From NCBI GenBank assembly GCA_020636225.1, contig JACJYI010000002.1, positions 682,001 through 746,000 on the forward strand: 64,000 bases of DNA. The letters run 5' to 3'. Below are positions 63,371 through 64,000 of this stretch, piece by piece. The first letter of the stretch is position 1; each line of letters opens with the position of its first letter. Source of the DNA: Lewinellaceae bacterium. GTDB lineage: Bacteria > Bacteroidota > Bacteroidia > Chitinophagales > Saprospiraceae. The position numbers and the translations under genes are program-made. The notes beneath the pieces are model-generated. The model saw only the letters and a program-made list of their open reading frames with translations. It was not told where the DNA came from and searched no databases.

Positions 63371-64000
63371 ATGCGAATGAAATCTATACTCTCCTTCCTG
63401 GGGGTTATCTTTTGTGCTCTTCTCTTCTTTAGCAACTCGACCAATCCGCCCAATGCCCGAACCGGTGCTCCCGGGGATGACGGCACCTGTGCCAGCGGAT
63501 GTCATGGAGGGGGCAGTTTCCAGGGAACGGTGGACATATCCGGCATCCCTTCAACCATTCAGGCTGGTGAAACCTATACCGTCACCCTGACCACGACCGC
63601 GACGGTCGGAAACCCGGTAACCGGAGGCTTCCAGATCCTGGCCCTGAACAGTGCCAACCAGAATGTGGGTGACATGATCGTCACCAACGGTGCGGAAACA
63701 GGAACCAATACCCAGGGTGGCCGGGAGTATATGGAACACCGGGGAGACAAGAATTTCTCCGGCGGCCAGGTATCCTGGACATTTGACTGGCAGGCACCCA
63801 ACGGGCCGAACGATGAAGACATCACCTTATGGTTCGTGAGTGTGTTGGCCAACAACAACGGCGGCAACAATGGCGACAATGTGGTCACCAATACCTTCAT
63901 GGGTACCCTGACCGGGGCAGTCGATCCCCTTGCCATTTCACTTGACTCTAAGATGGATGTCAGCTGTTTTGGTGGAAATGACGGTACCGCTACGGTATCC
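63371..64000 (+). CDS. Choice-of-anchor V domain protein with SprB-type repeat, 3'-truncated by window edge
   Basis: 210 residues visible. A signal peptide (about 1-22) leads to GAPGDDGTCASGCHGG, the choice-of-anchor V / CxxxCH motif (possible heme- or metal-binding site), and a beta-rich domain (about 50-180: GETYTVTLTT, GGFQILALN, MEHRGDKNFSGG, WTFDWQAP). The frame continues with KMDVSCFGGNDGTATVS, the start of a SprB repeat. The rest, probably more repeats and a T9SS CTD, lies outside the window. It is absent from a list of complete frames only because its stop is beyond base 64000. Confidence 0.8.
   Translation, partial: MRMKSILSFLGVIFCALLFFSNSTNPPNARTGAPGDDGTCASGCHGGGSFQGTVDISGIPSTIQAGETYTVTLTTTATVGNPVTGGFQILALNSANQNVGDMIVTNGAETGTNTQGGREYMEHRGDKNFSGGQVSWTFDWQAPNGPNDEDITLWFVSVLANNNGGNNGDNVVTNTFMGTLTGAVDPLAISLDSKMDVSCFGGNDGTATVS

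Overview
The window is a gene-dense stretch of a Bacteroidota chromosome, most likely from the Saprospiria (Saprospiraceae or a close relative). The phylum call rests on several independent signs: Bacteroidota-type promoters (TTG/TTTG about 17-20 bases before TAnnTTTG), type IX secretion system (T9SS) sorting domains of both kinds, a PorP/SprF protein with an OmpA/PD40 partner, DUF1573 proteins, and the block rpmB-rpmG-DUF4295-ftsY. The class-level call is inference from overall protein character. No prophage, insertion sequence, rRNA or CRISPR array was seen.

Layout. 1-4.7 kb: 5'-truncated phosphohexomutase, two class V PLP enzymes overlapping end to start, and dapB. 4.7-12.5 kb: a TPR hybrid histidine kinase that has lost its phosphoacceptor histidine, dnaG, trxB with an operator-like inverted repeat in its promoter, a short glycosyltransferase-like protein, aroK, and a DUF1573 lipoprotein with yajC. 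12.9-29.9 kb: a secretion and adhesin island. It holds a 1,676-residue protein with twelve tandem repeats of about 79 residues and a type B CTD, then, convergent to it, a four-gene operon (PorP/SprF, PorE-like OmpA/PD40 protein, two giant paralogous type B CTD proteins). A 920-base stretch with no supported gene separates the two. 30-41 kb: nnrD/E, a sirtuin, nrdBA, CorA-like transporter, LolE-like permease, tyrS and a nucleotidyltransferase. 41.1-41.3 kb: tRNA-Thr and tRNA-Pro. 41.6-49.4 kb: sbcDC, an unrecognised coiled-coil protein, and the operon dusB-cca-plsC. 49.5-56.9 kb: nhaD with two small envelope genes, lepB, a three-gene transhydrogenase operon, and a CBS protein. 56.9-61 kb: a PD40 protein, a DUF1684 protein, a cobalamin/metal-receptor-type protein, and a subtilase with a type A CTD. 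61-64 kb: a tRNA-Arg/GIY-YIG unit, ribosomal proteins L28 and L33, DUF4295, ftsY, and the start of a choice-of-anchor V / SprB-repeat protein cut by the window end.

How parts work together. The type B CTD proteins at 12.9-26.5 kb are the likely cargo of T9SS, and the PorP/SprF and PorE-like proteins encoded beside them the likely outer-membrane and periplasmic partners. The subtilase with a type A CTD is a separate T9SS client. NrdB and NrdA supply dNTPs, and their upstream region carries a perfect DnaA box, which suggests coupling to replication.

Most unusual observations. (1) A GIY-YIG nuclease gene sits between a broken 5' copy of tRNA-Arg, split in its D-loop by a perfect 20-base palindrome, and the intact tRNA-Arg, with the ORF's stop codon inside the tRNA. 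(2) The hybrid kinase has Gln instead of His and degenerate ATP-binding boxes but an intact receiver. (3) The trxB inverted repeat overlaps the -7 box.
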